Positions 38,236 through 48,622 are shown, counted from the stretch's first letter. The stretch: DNA of 64,000 nucleotides from Terriglobus saanensis SP1PR4 (GCF_000179915.2 NC_014963.1:2914001-2978000); one strand, 5' to 3'. The notes: generated by a model from the letters alone, not told the origin. A program made the numbers and translations.

Positions 38236-38273
38236 GGTGTGTTGCTCGGCTCTGACGATGCGAGCAACACACC
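38236..38273. terminator. Perfect 13-bp hairpin between convergent genes
   Basis: GGTGTGTTGCTCG (38236-38248) pairs fully with CGAGCAACACACC (38261-38273) around a 12-base loop. It lies between the stops at 38223 (plus) and 38283 (minus). No T-run follows on either strand, so it may be a factor-dependent terminator or an RNA-stabilising 3' structure for both convergent transcripts. Confidence 0.6.
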
Positions 38274-38282
38274 TGGCTTCCG

Positions 38283-39488
38283 CTAGAGAGCTTGCGATGA
38301 TTCCTCGATCACCTCTCGGATAATCTCCGCAGCCCAGGCGATCTCTTCCTGAGTAATGGTCAAAGGAGGAGCAAGACGAATCACCTTGTCGTGTGTTTCC
38401 TTGCACAAAATGCCTCTCTCCTTAAGTGCCTCGCAGAGAGGACGCGCCGAGGCCGTCAGTTCGATGGCGATCCACAGACCGCGTCCTCGAATCGATTCGA
38501 CCAGCGGGCTCTTAATGGAGGAAAGCTTTTCCAAGAAGAATGCGCCAAGTTCAGCAGACCGCTCTGTGAGATTCTCTTCCACCAGAACGCACAATGCGGC
38601 GCGCGCTACCGCACACGCGAGAGGATTGCCTCCGAAGGTGCTGCCATGATCTCCAGGGTGAAAGAGACCGAGGATCTCCTTAGAGGACAGAACGGCAGAG
38701 ACTGGATAATATCCTCCCGACAATGCCTTCCCTAAAATGACCAGATCCGGTGTGATGCCATCGTGCATGTAAGCGAAGAGCTTTCCCGTCCTTCCAAGTC
38801 CTGACTGGATCTCATCGACCATCAGGAGAACATTCTTCTCTCTGCAGATCGAAGCGACCTCATTCAAATATCCCGCGGGAGGAATAATGATTCCGGCTTC
38901 TCCTTGAATTGGCTCCACAAGAAAAGCGCAGGTGTTTGGAGTAATGGCGGCGCGCAGAGCTTCAGCGTCGCCAAAAGGAATGATCTTGAAACCGGGCAGG
39001 AAGGGACCGAAGTCGTGGCGATACTGCTCTTCCGTTGAGAAGCTGACGATAGAGATCGTGCGTCCATGGAAGTTGTTGGAACAGACGATGATCTCCGCCT
39101 GGTTCTCCGGTATACCCTTGATCTGATATCCCCACTTCCGCGCGGCTTTAAGAGCGGTCTCTACCGCTTCCGTTCCGGAGTTCATAGGAAGGGCCATCTC
39201 GAAGCCGGTCAGGTCATGCAGCTCTTTGTAAAAAAGAGGCAACTGAACATTACGAAAGGCTCGCGAAGTCAGGGTGACATACTGAGCCTGTTCGATCAGA
39301 GCAGCCATAATCTTGGGATGGCAATGGCCCTGATTGACCGCCGAGTATGCAGCGAGACAGTCAAGATAGCGCTTGCCCTCCGTATCGTAAAACCAGACCC
39401 CGGACGCGCGTTCAATGACGACATCGAGTGGGCGATAGTTATTCGCGCCATACTCTTTTTCCATGGCTACATATTCTTCGATCAGCAC
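38283..39488 (-). CDS. rocD: Ornithine--oxo-acid aminotransferase
   Basis: 401 residues from GTG at 39488, which has GGAG six bases upstream. A TTG four codons earlier has no site. The sequence [21 protein letters not shown], then [33 protein letters not shown] and [15 protein letters not shown] (PLP lysine near residue 254) is the ornithine aminotransferase signature. The enzyme converts ornithine and 2-oxoglutarate to glutamate semialdehyde and glutamate, linking arginine to proline metabolism. No arginine or proline genes are beside it. It interrupts the secreted-protein genes of the polysaccharide region, so it is probably an unrelated housekeeping gene. Confidence 0.93.
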   Translation of the reverse strand: MLIEEYVAMEKEYGANNYRPLDVVIERASGVWFYDTEGKRYLDCLAAYSAVNQGHCHPKIMAALIEQAQYVTLTSRAFRNVQLPLFYKELHDLTGFEMALPMNSGTEAVETALKAARKWGYQIKGIPENQAEIIVCSNNFHGRTISIVSFSTEEQYRHDFGPFLPGFKIIPFGDAEALRAAITPNTCAFLVEPIQGEAGIIIPPAGYLNEVASICREKNVLLMVDEIQSGLGRTGKLFAYMHDGITPDLVILGKALSGGYYPVSAVLSSKEILGLFHPGDHGSTFGGNPLACAVARAALCVLVEENLTERSAELGAFFLEKLSSIKSPLVESIRGRGLWIAIELTASARPLCEALKERGILCKETHDKVIRLAPPLTITQEEIAWAAEIIREVIEESSQAL

Positions 39489-39757
39489 AATTCTCTCCAA
39501 GCTTGCTTGAGAACTTAATCATACCGCCTTGTGCGACAGGATCAGCCGTCATACCGTTGCGCACGCAGCCCCCTGCGGAGACATAAGCAATAGAGAGAGC
39601 TGCTATACTCCGCGTTGTAAGCCTGTTTTCACTGCAGGAGCGTTTCGAGACCTGCGCAAAGTTCCTGGCTTCGCACAGTGGACATCGCAGCTCGCGTTGT
39701 TCTCTGGAAGCGTGAGCGCGTCGACGAAAGGGTGAAAGCTTTGCCGAAGGTTGAAAG

Positions 39758-42172
39758 ATGAAAAGAATCTTTCTTTCTGCGCTTCTCGCCCTCTTGGTCG
39801 CTTCATCTTCGGTGGCTCAAAACATCACGAGCTTTACGTATACACTCTCGTCCAGTTCAAGAACCAGCGCAGGAGTCTTCGATTCCACGGGCGCGTTGAT
39901 ACGAACGATTTGGTCGAACAGTTCGCAGCCCGCTGGTACATATACGCAGAGCTGGGATGGAAAAGATGATGATGGCGTTGTGGCTCCTGCCAGCACAAGC
40001 TATACGGTGAAGGTCCTGGTGAACAACGTCACGTACACTTGGGATGGCGTGATCGGCAACACAGAGAACGCCTGGACGACGAGCACGAGCATCTGGGACC
40101 AGTTGGCCTACTCACCTCTTTCGCTACGAATGACTTTTGCGAACCACGGTATCTGGGCGGCGGCTGGCTACTCCGAAGGCACGGCAAACCTGATTTATAT
40201 CAATCCCGCATCTCCCAACTCTCCAAGGCCCGCGAATAATCTTTACACCTCTCAGAACGTGGCGTTCATGGGTATCGATAACGATGGACAGTTCCTGTAC
40301 CTCTCCAACGCCCAAGTGTGGACGGGGCAAAACTTCATCACAAAGTTCGACGCGATCACCGCAGCGCCTGCAACCTTCAGCTCTGGTCAGACGATTATAG
40401 GTCCGCTGGCATGGCCCAAAATCCCCATGAGCGCCATCGCACTCAATACAGTCCACGCACCGGAGGCTGTGGCAGTACAAAACGATGGCTCGATCCTTGC
40501 CGTTGCTTATCCCACAGCGAGCACAATCAACTTCTTCAACAAGGTCACGGGTGAACCCTACGGAACGGCATTGGCAATGACCTCGCCTACGTCCATGGGA
40601 TTTACCAAAGCTGGACTCTGGGTGATCTCCGGCTCAACGATCTACCTTGTGGAAGATCCCGGCGGAGCCAACACCCTCACGACGCCTCTTTCGAATCTAT
40701 CCAATCCCCTCTTCCTCACGACGAACAAAATAAATAACCACGTCTACGTGCTCGATGGCGGAACGGCGCAGCAGGCGAAGGAGTTCGATATCAGCCATAA
40801 ACTGATACGTTCATATGGCCAATCGGGCGGTTACTCTGATTTCAACCCAACAATAACCAACACGAAACTTCTGTTGGATGCCACTGCAACCAAGGGAACA
40901 CCGACACCTCTGGGCGCATGGATTGCCGTGTCGCCGACCGGTGAGTGGTGGATCTGCGATGCCGGAAACGCCGGGCGCATCCTTCACATCTCGTCCTCAA
41001 ACAGCTACATCGATCAGATTCAGTTCCAACCCGAGACTTACACGGTAGGCATTGGTCAGTCCGCTCCGACACGCCTATTTCGCGGAACGATTGAATACGT
41101 CATCGACTATACCAAGCCCCTGCTTCCCGGTGATCCATCCGCGGCTTCGGGAAACGGCTCCTGGAAGATGGTACGGAACTGGTCCGTCGGTGCTGAAGGT
41201 GCGCATGGTTCACCCGCGGCGAGTTACGGCCCCCTTCCGAAGTTTGGACTTCAGAACGTAGAGTTGTTGCGCAATGGGCATTACTACGGCCATCTTATGA
41301 CGCCTGAGAAGACGCTCTACGAAGTAGAGCTGCCAGCATCGGGTACAGTGCCCCTCCGGTTCATCAAAACCTTATTTTCTGCCAGAGAGGGCGATCGAAC
41401 CCCTTTACAGCCAGACGGAAGTCTTACGAAAGAGACGATCACCGGTTCCCCCTCGGACAGGATCCTCACTATCGCGAAATCGAGTCTCATCGGTTTTGAC
41501 AGCAGCTTCAACCCCTTGCGAACACCGTTCACGACGGTTACGGCCATTCCATATGTGACCGCAACGGCACCGAATACCAGTGGAGGTTGGGGTCAAATGC
41601 CTCCGAATCAAAATACAACCTCGGGCGTCTATCCCCTCTATCAAACGTCGCCCATGGCGAAGGCAGGTTTCCCTCACCTCGCGGGAGCGATGGCCGGACA
41701 TACTTTCTTCCTCTGGAAGACGCACAGGGAGAAAGTTCTAACACTCCCGGATGGCGTGGGAAGCTTTCCGAGTTCCTCCGGATACGGCGGACACGCAGGG
41801 ATTGCGGCCCAGGCTGTTGGAAATAACATCTTTGCCAGCTACGACGGCCAGTACGCGACCTGGGGAAACCAAAACTTCCACTACTGGGAGGACGGCCTGA
41901 TGATCGGCCAGTTTGGGGTGCCGGAAGTCGCCAGGCCGCGTATTCCCCCTCCCCCCTTCTCAGCGCCTTTACCGCCAGGAAATGCCGGCAATATCGCGCA
42001 GACGCGCTTTGTTCCTTACGGCGGAGACGTCTATATGTACATGACGGCAGAGAGTGGATTCACCCCCGTTCAGAGATGGCACATTGCAAACCTATCTTCC
42101 ATCTTCGAGTTGACCGCATCGACAACAATTGGATCTTCCGTCACATTGCACCAGGCCACGCCCTCAAAATAA
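39758..42172 (+). CDS. Large exported protein, FlgD-Ig-like domain plus beta-propeller (paralogue A)
   Basis: 804 residues with a signal peptide (1-20, SSVAQ). Residues ~22-105 resemble the FlgD Ig-like domain (STGALIRTIWSNSSQPAGTYTQSWDGKDDDGVVAPASTSYTVKVL). The rest is a series of beta-rich repeats with NHL/propeller flavour (AVAVQNDGSILAVAY; GLWVISGSTIYLV; PLFLTTNKINNHVYVLDGG; EWWICDAGNAGRILHIS). The final ~100 residues (GYGGHAGIAAQAVGNNIFASYDGQY..WEDGLMIGQFG) match the neighbour's C-terminus closely. It is probably periplasmic or secreted. No catalytic motif recognised. It converges on, and overlaps by 9 bp, the paralogous gene on the other strand. Confidence 0.85.
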   Translation: MKRIFLSALLALLVASSSVAQNITSFTYTLSSSSRTSAGVFDSTGALIRTIWSNSSQPAGTYTQSWDGKDDDGVVAPASTSYTVKVLVNNVTYTWDGVIGNTENAWTTSTSIWDQLAYSPLSLRMTFANHGIWAAAGYSEGTANLIYINPASPNSPRPANNLYTSQNVAFMGIDNDGQFLYLSNAQVWTGQNFITKFDAITAAPATFSSGQTIIGPLAWPKIPMSAIALNTVHAPEAVAVQNDGSILAVAYPTASTINFFNKVTGEPYGTALAMTSPTSMGFTKAGLWVISGSTIYLVEDPGGANTLTTPLSNLSNPLFLTTNKINNHVYVLDGGTAQQAKEFDISHKLIRSYGQSGGYSDFNPTITNTKLLLDATATKGTPTPLGAWIAVSPTGEWWICDAGNAGRILHISSSNSYIDQIQFQPETYTVGIGQSAPTRLFRGTIEYVIDYTKPLLPGDPSAASGNGSWKMVRNWSVGAEGAHGSPAASYGPLPKFGLQNVELLRNGHYYGHLMTPEKTLYEVELPASGTVPLRFIKTLFSAREGDRTPLQPDGSLTKETITGSPSDRILTIAKSSLIGFDSSFNPLRTPFTTVTAIPYVTATAPNTSGGWGQMPPNQNTTSGVYPLYQTSPMAKAGFPHLAGAMAGHTFFLWKTHREKVLTLPDGVGSFPSSSGYGGHAGIAAQAVGNNIFASYDGQYATWGNQNFHYWEDGLMIGQFGVPEVARPRIPPPPFSAPLPPGNAGNIAQTRFVPYGGDVYMYMTAESGFTPVQRWHIANLSSIFELTASTTIGSSVTLHQATPSK

Positions 42173-44947
42173 AGTTTTCAGGATGACATTGCTGCCGAGA
42201 GCCGCTGTGCCGGAAAGCTCATGGATCGTATCCAAGCCGCTGATCCGCCAGCGGTGGATGCCCGGATGGAGACTCTCGTCGCTGTTATAGAGATACAAAT
42301 CTGTTCCGACGTAAACCGAGGTCATCGATCCGATATTGCCTGCGGACCCGGCAAAGAATCCACCATCCTCGTCAAAGACATTCGCAGGGTGACCGAATTG
42401 ACCGATCATCAGTCCATCTTCCCACCAGTGCATCCACTGGCTTGAAAATGGGCCATATTGGCCGTCATAACCCTGGAGAATGTTGTTCCCTTCTACCAGT
42501 GCGGCAATCCCATCGTGTCCTCCGTACGCTGGGCCATCCGGAAAAGAACCCTTTCCATCGGGCACCTGAATCGCGGCTCCGCGGCTTGTCTTCCACGTCC
42601 AGTCCGAAGCTCCTGTCTTCACCCCACCCAGGTGAAAATCTTGCCCGGTAAGGTCTACGGTCGCCGTGTTGTACGTAACGAAATTACCGGAGGTAGTGGC
42701 TTCCGGAAACATATACATTCCCCAACCACCATAACCAAAAGGATCATTGATCGAGGTAAGGCTGGCTGGTTGCAAGATGGAGGCGGATGCCAGGACATAG
42801 GGACTTCCCCATTGCGGAGTATTCTGTAAGTCAAAGCCGAGCAAATCTCTTCGATAGGCCGTCAGTACGTTATTGACCCCTGCCTTCGAAAAGATCCAAT
42901 AACTAAGTCTGCCCTCGTTGTCTAATATCTCTTGAAAGTTTGCGCTTGAAAGAAACTGTCCGGTATGGCGAAGCGGGCCCGTCTTCGGTAGCTCCACAAG
43001 TTCGGGATTGGATACACTCGTCAAGGTTCCGACCTGACCATACGTTCTTCCGTTGGACATCGTCATCACCCTGGTAAATGGCCTGAGATTCGGCACACTG
43101 CAGACGGACCAGTTCTTCGTCAGGCTCCAATTGAAGGAGTCGGCGGAGGTATCAGGGCTTGTGCCTAAACTGCTGGGATAATCCACCTTGTACTCCAGCC
43201 AATCGGCGAAGACCCTCGTCGGATCCCCATGGTCCGCCGCAACTTGATAGAGAAACCGCGTAAACGCGATCTGGTTCAAATAAGTTCCATCGGACGAGAT
43301 GAGTAGCGCACGGTCGTTTCCAAGATCACCAATCCAGAAAGATCCATCCGGTTGAAAAGCAACCCATGTTGCCGGCGCCTGATTATTTCCTGCTCCAGTG
43401 CCTACGGTGTTATCAAGATAAAGCCGATCGGCGCGCACCGAAGGATCGCAGTCGGCATATCCACCGGCTTGGCCATAGGTGGACAACAACACTCCCTGCG
43501 CGTTGAAAAGCTTCACCTGTTGGCTCGCACCACCATCTACAACAGCGATAGCTCCTGTCGGACCTACTGCAATCGCTAAAGGATTCGAGAGATTTCCAAT
43601 CGACTGCACAATGACATTCGATTGACCAACGCCTGCAATCTGCACGACTTTCCCGCTGGAAATGACCCACAGGCTTCCATCCTGAGAAAAAGCCATCCGC
43701 TGCGGATCAGCCATCGGAACAGCACCCAATGAGGCGCCCGTTTGTTTATCGAAGAGGAGAATTCTGTCCTCACTTGCCGACTTCACGGCAGCTCCATCCT
43801 TGAAATAGCTCCCATGCGCTACGGCCAGAAGATTGCCATTGCGCTGTACTGCAATGCCAGTGGGCAGATGTACCCGCGCGCTTCCACTTAACCCGCTGCT
43901 GTCAAAATCCAGCACTCCCGAAAGCGGGGGACCACTTCTGGCGGGACTTCTTCCCGCTGGAAACTGATACTGACGCTTCGTTGCAGTGTCATAGGCCATG
44001 ACGAATGCAAGGCTGCCTCCCCACCCATTTCCGACATTCGCAAAATAGACGCGAACGTCATCCGCAGTAGCATAGGCAAATTGAATGTCCTGTCCAATCG
44101 TCATCACGTTGCTCGGGCTCTGCGGATCGCTCAGTCCAAAAGAAGAGGTATTGGGACGTCCTTCCGAATACCCGTTCGCGGTATACGCGACACCGCCGAC
44201 CAGGGCCATGTCTACAGGGAAATCGCTTTGCATATCCCAGCTCTGCAATGCAGTCGGTGCACTGGACGTATTGCCGACTAGGCCCCATTCATAGCGAACA
44301 TTATTGCGGAGAAGTTTGATGGTGTAGGAGCCTGCAGGAATCGTGTCACCCAGATCGTTGGTTCCGTTCCAAAATTCGATATGGCTTCCTGCGGAGTAGG
44401 TGACATTACTCCACAGGGACTTGATCAGCTTTCCGTCCGAGCCGTAAACACCCGCGCTTGTTCGCGCACTTTCGGGAAGAGAGAAAGAGAAACTCATCAT
44501 CCCGGGGTGCGTCTCCGGAGCGATCACGTTGATGGCCACAGATGATTTAACGCTTGTATTGCTGGTCAGCGCAGCGGTGATCATGACATCCGGGGTAGGC
44601 ATGAGAGGAGCCGTATAGGTGCCGTCCGGTGCGATAAATCCCGCCGAAGAGGTTCCTCCAGACACACCACCCGCACTCCATTCCACAGAAGCTCCCGTCT
44701 TTCCGCCCAGGCTGGCCGAGAGTGTGATCACTCCGCCCACCGGGACCGTAGTGGAAGATGCCTCGACGGAAAGCAATGGGGCGGGGGCAGTCGTGGAAGA
44801 ACTACTTCCTGTATTGGCTGTAGATGCCGGAACTGCACGCGTACCACTACCGCATCCCCAAAAGGACAAAGCGCACAGAGTCAGAACAAACATCCGCACA
44901 AATGGAGTTGTCGAACGTCGATCTTCGTAATTCAAGTCAGACAACAT
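42164..44947 (-). CDS. Large exported protein, FlgD-Ig-like domain plus beta-propeller (paralogue B)
   Basis: 927 residues from ATG at 44947, which has GGAG close upstream. A TTG at 44968 is a poorer start. The signal region FVLTLCALSFWGCGS ends in a cysteine resembling a weak lipobox, so it may be a lipoprotein. An Ig-like domain (about 60-150) precedes a FlgD-like Ig domain (about 155-240, YGSDGKLIKSLWSNVTYSAGSHIEFWNGTNDLGDTIPAGSYTIKLL). Propeller-like repeats follow, as in paralogue A, and the C-terminal GGHDGIAALVEGNNILQGYDGQY..WEDGLMIGQFG is nearly the same as A's. Compared with A, it has an extra N-terminal Ig domain. Function unknown. Confidence 0.85.
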   Translation of the reverse strand: MLSDLNYEDRRSTTPFVRMFVLTLCALSFWGCGSGTRAVPASTANTGSSSSTTAPAPLLSVEASSTTVPVGGVITLSASLGGKTGASVEWSAGGVSGGTSSAGFIAPDGTYTAPLMPTPDVMITAALTSNTSVKSSVAINVIAPETHPGMMSFSFSLPESARTSAGVYGSDGKLIKSLWSNVTYSAGSHIEFWNGTNDLGDTIPAGSYTIKLLRNNVRYEWGLVGNTSSAPTALQSWDMQSDFPVDMALVGGVAYTANGYSEGRPNTSSFGLSDPQSPSNVMTIGQDIQFAYATADDVRVYFANVGNGWGGSLAFVMAYDTATKRQYQFPAGRSPARSGPPLSGVLDFDSSGLSGSARVHLPTGIAVQRNGNLLAVAHGSYFKDGAAVKSASEDRILLFDKQTGASLGAVPMADPQRMAFSQDGSLWVISSGKVVQIAGVGQSNVIVQSIGNLSNPLAIAVGPTGAIAVVDGGASQQVKLFNAQGVLLSTYGQAGGYADCDPSVRADRLYLDNTVGTGAGNNQAPATWVAFQPDGSFWIGDLGNDRALLISSDGTYLNQIAFTRFLYQVAADHGDPTRVFADWLEYKVDYPSSLGTSPDTSADSFNWSLTKNWSVCSVPNLRPFTRVMTMSNGRTYGQVGTLTSVSNPELVELPKTGPLRHTGQFLSSANFQEILDNEGRLSYWIFSKAGVNNVLTAYRRDLLGFDLQNTPQWGSPYVLASASILQPASLTSINDPFGYGGWGMYMFPEATTSGNFVTYNTATVDLTGQDFHLGGVKTGASDWTWKTSRGAAIQVPDGKGSFPDGPAYGGHDGIAALVEGNNILQGYDGQYGPFSSQWMHWWEDGLMIGQFGHPANVFDEDGGFFAGSAGNIGSMTSVYVGTDLYLYNSDESLHPGIHRWRISGLDTIHELSGTAALGSNVILKTLF

Positions 44948-45491
44948 ATCTCTCCGGTGCACAGACAAGCGTTCACTGCGTTAATCGGCCGGAGAGGTTC
45001 AAGCGTTCAGGCGTGTCCCGATTCGAGACGGAAAGGAAAACTTTCGACTACTCTCGAAACGCCTGGCCCTGATTTCTGGATGTCAGAGCTTAGGGAAGAT
45101 TTTCCTTGGATTTATGTGGTCGGAAGTTTTGTTGAGGTGGCGGCAGAAGCAAGGGCGGGCCGCACGGCGACCGAAGAGCACAGCAGAAAAAGATAGCAAG
45201 CGGCTTGCGCATGAAAAAACCTCAGTTTAGGGGACGACATGAGCAATGCAGTTCAGTGGCCAAAAGAGTAAGTACACGAATTGGCACTTTTCTCGTGATG
45301 CTGCTTCGAATAGAACTTCGATGTTCCTTGGAATAAGGAAAACCTTTGACCCTTTGGGGATTTGTAGATGTGAAAAACAGCTCTGGATACCCTCGGCACA
45401 AGGCATACAGGCAACGGCGTTCGTGATCCGAGAGATGGAACATGAGAGAATCCGGTTAGCTGGAGCTCATATTCATCGGCAGGAGAAACTG
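44948..45491. other. Long gap between paralogue B and the GT2 gene
   Basis: About 540 bases. An open frame from 45246 runs into the GT2 gene but has no family character before residue 82, and a strong ribosome site sits at 45481-45485. A short inverted repeat GCAAGC/GCTTGC occurs near 45198. I see no other gene. Two divergent promoters should lie here but were not located. Confidence 0.5.
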
Positions 45492-46412
45492 ATGTCCGGT
45501 AACACCGTAAGCGTCTGCATTCCGACCCGGCACCGCTCTGACTTGTTGACAGAGGCCATCTTGTCCTGCCTCGCTCAAACAAGGCTCCCCGACGCGATCC
45601 TTATCGCGGATGATTCCGAAGATAGCGTCACAGAAGAGACCGTGGCAAAGCTGCAAGAGACTACGCCGGTGCCCATCCAATATCGACGCAACTCACCTCC
45701 GCTCGGTCAGAATGAGAATACGAACTCTCTTTTCGACCGTGCCACCACCACGCATCTTATTCTTCTGCACGACGATGATTGGTTACTACCAAACGCCATC
45801 GGAGATTTGCTTAATTGCTGGATGGAATACCCTAACCTGACCGCGGCCTACGGGAAGCAATATGTCGCCTCGCATGATGGGACGATCGACGTGTCGCGAT
45901 CCCATGGCCTGAATACCGCATATCATCGAACATCGGAAAGGGCTGGATTGCAGCCACGTTCCTGGGAAGTGGGTATCCTTCAACAATTTCCAAACGACTG
46001 CTACATGGTAAAAAGCGACGTGGCTCGGGCTGTTCGATGGAGGGCGGTTTCCGAGGTCGGAGATGGAGGCGATTTTGACTTCGGCCTACGGATGGGTCTG
46101 CAAAATGACGGATTCTTTTTTCTGGATACATACACCGCCAAATACCGTGAAACCGCCAGTGGATCCATCTCTGCCTCCGATTCATCGGACACGGCCTTGT
46201 CGTCCTATCGCGTTCTGCGGCAAATGAATCTGCCGGAAGGTGCTGAGAAGCTTCGGGATTTGAAAATGAAGAACCTGGCTCCCAGAGCCATGATGCAGGC
46301 CATCAAGCTGGGCAGAAAAAAAGAAGCTGCTCAGATTTACTTCTCGAAGCACCACGGACGCCGAGCATTCACCTTAGGCGGCATCCGCAGGCTACTTCTG
46401 CTTCTCTCTTGA
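45492..46412 (+). CDS. Glycosyltransferase family 2
   Basis: 306 residues from ATG at 45492 with AGGAG seven bases upstream. The GT-A fold begins directly: VSVCIPTRHRSDLLTEAILSCLAQTRLPDAILIADDSEDS, with the metal-binding acidic motif LLHDDDW at about residues 90-96 and the acceptor-side segment DFDFGLRMG. It should transfer a sugar from a nucleotide donor to a growing polysaccharide on the cytoplasmic side. The C-terminal tail has a small helical region (NLAPRAMMQAIKLGRKKEA). Donor and acceptor are unknown. It opens the plus-strand part of the glycosyltransferase cluster. Confidence 0.9.
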   Translation: MSGNTVSVCIPTRHRSDLLTEAILSCLAQTRLPDAILIADDSEDSVTEETVAKLQETTPVPIQYRRNSPPLGQNENTNSLFDRATTTHLILLHDDDWLLPNAIGDLLNCWMEYPNLTAAYGKQYVASHDGTIDVSRSHGLNTAYHRTSERAGLQPRSWEVGILQQFPNDCYMVKSDVARAVRWRAVSEVGDGGDFDFGLRMGLQNDGFFFLDTYTAKYRETASGSISASDSSDTALSSYRVLRQMNLPEGAEKLRDLKMKNLAPRAMMQAIKLGRKKEAAQIYFSKHHGRRAFTLGGIRRLLLLLS

Positions 46413-46439
46413 AAGTGAAGCCTCATTGACGAGCTGCGG

Positions 46440-47513
46440 TTACCGTGATTCTGTGTGCGACTCTCGCTGAATCGCAGCGACAGATTTTTTTTCGCGTGTC
46501 AGGTATCGACCGAGTGCCGTAGAGGGCTCTTCGACCAGCACACAGAAAAGATGGGCTACTGGAAAAGAGAGAACTACGCCGAGAGCGAGCAAGAAATTCA
46601 GCGGCATTCTGCCGTAAAGAAGAATCACCACAGCAAACAACACCGTCCCGTGTACAAGGTAGAGGCTGTAGGAGATTCGACCCAGGTATTCAGGCAGCGG
46701 CCAATCCAGTAGACGTTCCACAGACTCGGTCTGTGCCACCAGCAAGAGTCCACAAGCCCCGAACGCGATCACAATGTCGTTTCCATAAAAGTAAGCCGCG
46801 AGGGAAAGTACGGCAATTGATCCCCAGGCCCACGAAGGCAGGCGCGTCAGGCGAGATTTCCAAGAGGGATAACCACCCGCCAGCGCAGCGCCCAAAACAA
46901 AGCATGCCGCCCAGGTCAACGTCGCCGAATGAAGTACCGCACCCGCTGCCAACAGAGCCAGGCCGAAGAAGCCCGAAGCGACCGGTCCTATACGTAAAAA
47001 TGCCCAACAGAGCGGAGGGAACACGATCGACATCAAGACTTCATAGCGCAGCGACCAGAACGCTGTATTGATGTCCGGACGATTGCTCATCAGCAAACCC
47101 TGCAGCACCAATTTCCCCGTCACCGGTGTGTGCCAGGTCTGGTAAAACCAGCGAGATAAGGGAATCTTTGATCCATTCAGCTTGATAGCGAACGGCAGCG
47201 CAACAAACAATGCCGCCGCGAACGGCACCCAGATACGAAAGAGCCGGCGCACAAAATAGCGGCCGTACGGCAGGCTGCGTCCCCGCCAGTACGACAGCGA
47301 AAGGACATAGCCGCTTAAGACAAAGAACAGAACCACAGCCTGGTGCCCGGCGAAGAAAGGGACCTGCCACCAGTGCGGATCGTAAAAGTATGCGAGGTAA
47401 CGAGCGTGAAATGCCACTACAACACAAGAGGCGAGTCCGCGCAGCGCATCCAGTGCAAAGACGCGTCGGCCCGTAGTGCGCTCCTGGAGATGCCGTTCTT
47501 CTTCATTCGCCAT
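46440..47513 (-). CDS. Acyltransferase 3 family (OafA-like) membrane protein
   Basis: 357 residues from ATG at 47513. A TTG at 47522 is less likely because its purine run lies too close. About ten transmembrane helices. The start ALDALRGLASCVVVAFHARY contains the family's R-G and catalytic His (AFHAR), followed by GHQAVVLFFVLSGYVLSLSYWRGRSL and YFVRRLFRIW. The C-terminal YLGRISYSLYLVHG is typical. These proteins O-acetylate or acylate sugars of polysaccharides. One of three in the window. Convergent with the preceding GT2 gene. Confidence 0.92.
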   Translation of the reverse strand: MANEEERHLQERTTGRRVFALDALRGLASCVVVAFHARYLAYFYDPHWWQVPFFAGHQAVVLFFVLSGYVLSLSYWRGRSLPYGRYFVRRLFRIWVPFAAALFVALPFAIKLNGSKIPLSRWFYQTWHTPVTGKLVLQGLLMSNRPDINTAFWSLRYEVLMSIVFPPLCWAFLRIGPVASGFFGLALLAAGAVLHSATLTWAACFVLGAALAGGYPSWKSRLTRLPSWAWGSIAVLSLAAYFYGNDIVIAFGACGLLLVAQTESVERLLDWPLPEYLGRISYSLYLVHGTVLFAVVILLYGRMPLNFLLALGVVLSFPVAHLFCVLVEEPSTALGRYLTREKKSVAAIQRESHTESR

Positions 47514-47737
47514 AAGAACCAAGCCCCCCTTAGACTACGTCGAAACGCCGATTCAGAACGTTTCGCACATCCATAACTCAAGCCAAGGAAAAGTGTCAGA
47601 TATTGAACGAAGGAAAGAACCGCTCTTGAAATCTTTACGAATTGAAAGTTGTGAATATCTATTCGCAAAGTTTTATATCTACAACAGGAGAATAGGTAAG
47701 ACTTGCAGTAAATCACGTCATCTTTGCAAAAGTACAG

Positions 47738-48622
47738 CTACTTTGTGGCGCTTTGCCTATCTGCTTCAAACAATTTAGCGTCAATGAGAAAGCGAAACCA
47801 GAAGGTCTGCAACACACAGAAGATAAGCCCCTCATGGCCATCAAGAAATCCACCGGTCAAAATGTAGCGATAAATGAAAAGAATCCCTGGACGAACGAAC
47901 AGCGGGAGATTCTCATAACACTGCCGCAAGCGCCGCTTTACCTGGATCTTATTGCCAAACCATCGACCCTGTATCTCCGCGTTGGCACGCTTCATTCGCA
48001 ACTCTTTGACTTCCGCATCCGCCCACTGGTTATGCCGTCGAGTCCATTCAGTAAGGGGCATCCTGATGTCATCGACCATCGAATGCTTCAACGTTCCAAT
48101 CGGGCCAGAGCAGATAAAGTGCTGATCGTACATCCGCGCCTCGCAGCGCCCCTTTCCTGAGCGAAATAATCTCATGTGATAAGTGGGAGCGAGATTGTGT
48201 CGAAGGACTCGGCCCATGAACTTCAAATAACGGGCGACGAGAAATCCATCCATGGCAGTACTTTCAGGAATGGCCTCGATTTCACGAGCCAGATCCTCAG
48301 ACACATCTTCATCGGCATCCAGATGCAACTGCCAAGTCTTGGTAATTTCGAGGTTGTCGATTGCCCAGTTCCGCTGTGCACCATAGTTCTCAAACGGATG
48401 ACTCACGACGAACGCTCCGAGTTCTGTTGCCAACTGGATTGTCTCGTCCGTACTTCCGGAATCAACGAGGATAATCTCGTCTGTCAGGCTTCGAACACTA
48501 CGAAGAGTCGTAGCGATTGTCTCCGCCGAATTGAAGGTCAGGATAATGACTGCGGGTCGCAAACGTCCTCCGTATCGCTCATACAGCGGGCGGCGAAGCC
48601 GCAGGTTGCGGACAGGCCGCAA
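47738..48622 (-). CDS. Glycosyltransferase family 2 (WaaE/KdtX-like)
   Basis: 294 residues from TTG at 48622 with GGAAGG just upstream (spacing short). The sequence PAVIILTFNSAETIATTLRSVRSLTDEIILVDSGSTDET, then GAQRNWAIDN and LHLDADEDV, matches the WaaE/KdtX branch of GT2, which adds a glucose to heptose or Kdo of LPS core. The C-terminal part has RHNLAPTYHMRLFRSGKG and a hydrophobic stretch PLFVRPGILFIYRYILTGGFLDG, as in this branch. In this locus it may serve exopolysaccharide assembly. The GT4 gene precedes it on the same strand with a 24-base gap. Confidence 0.9.
   Translation of the reverse strand: MRPVRNLRLRRPLYERYGGRLRPAVIILTFNSAETIATTLRSVRSLTDEIILVDSGSTDETIQLATELGAFVVSHPFENYGAQRNWAIDNLEITKTWQLHLDADEDVSEDLAREIEAIPESTAMDGFLVARYLKFMGRVLRHNLAPTYHMRLFRSGKGRCEARMYDQHFICSGPIGTLKHSMVDDIRMPLTEWTRRHNQWADAEVKELRMKRANAEIQGRWFGNKIQVKRRLRQCYENLPLFVRPGILFIYRYILTGGFLDGHEGLIFCVLQTFWFRFLIDAKLFEADRQSATK

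Noticed and set aside
45246-45491. 82-codon extension upstream of the GT2 protein
   Set aside because: Sequence does not match the GT2 fold, and AGGAG is directly before the ATG at 45492.
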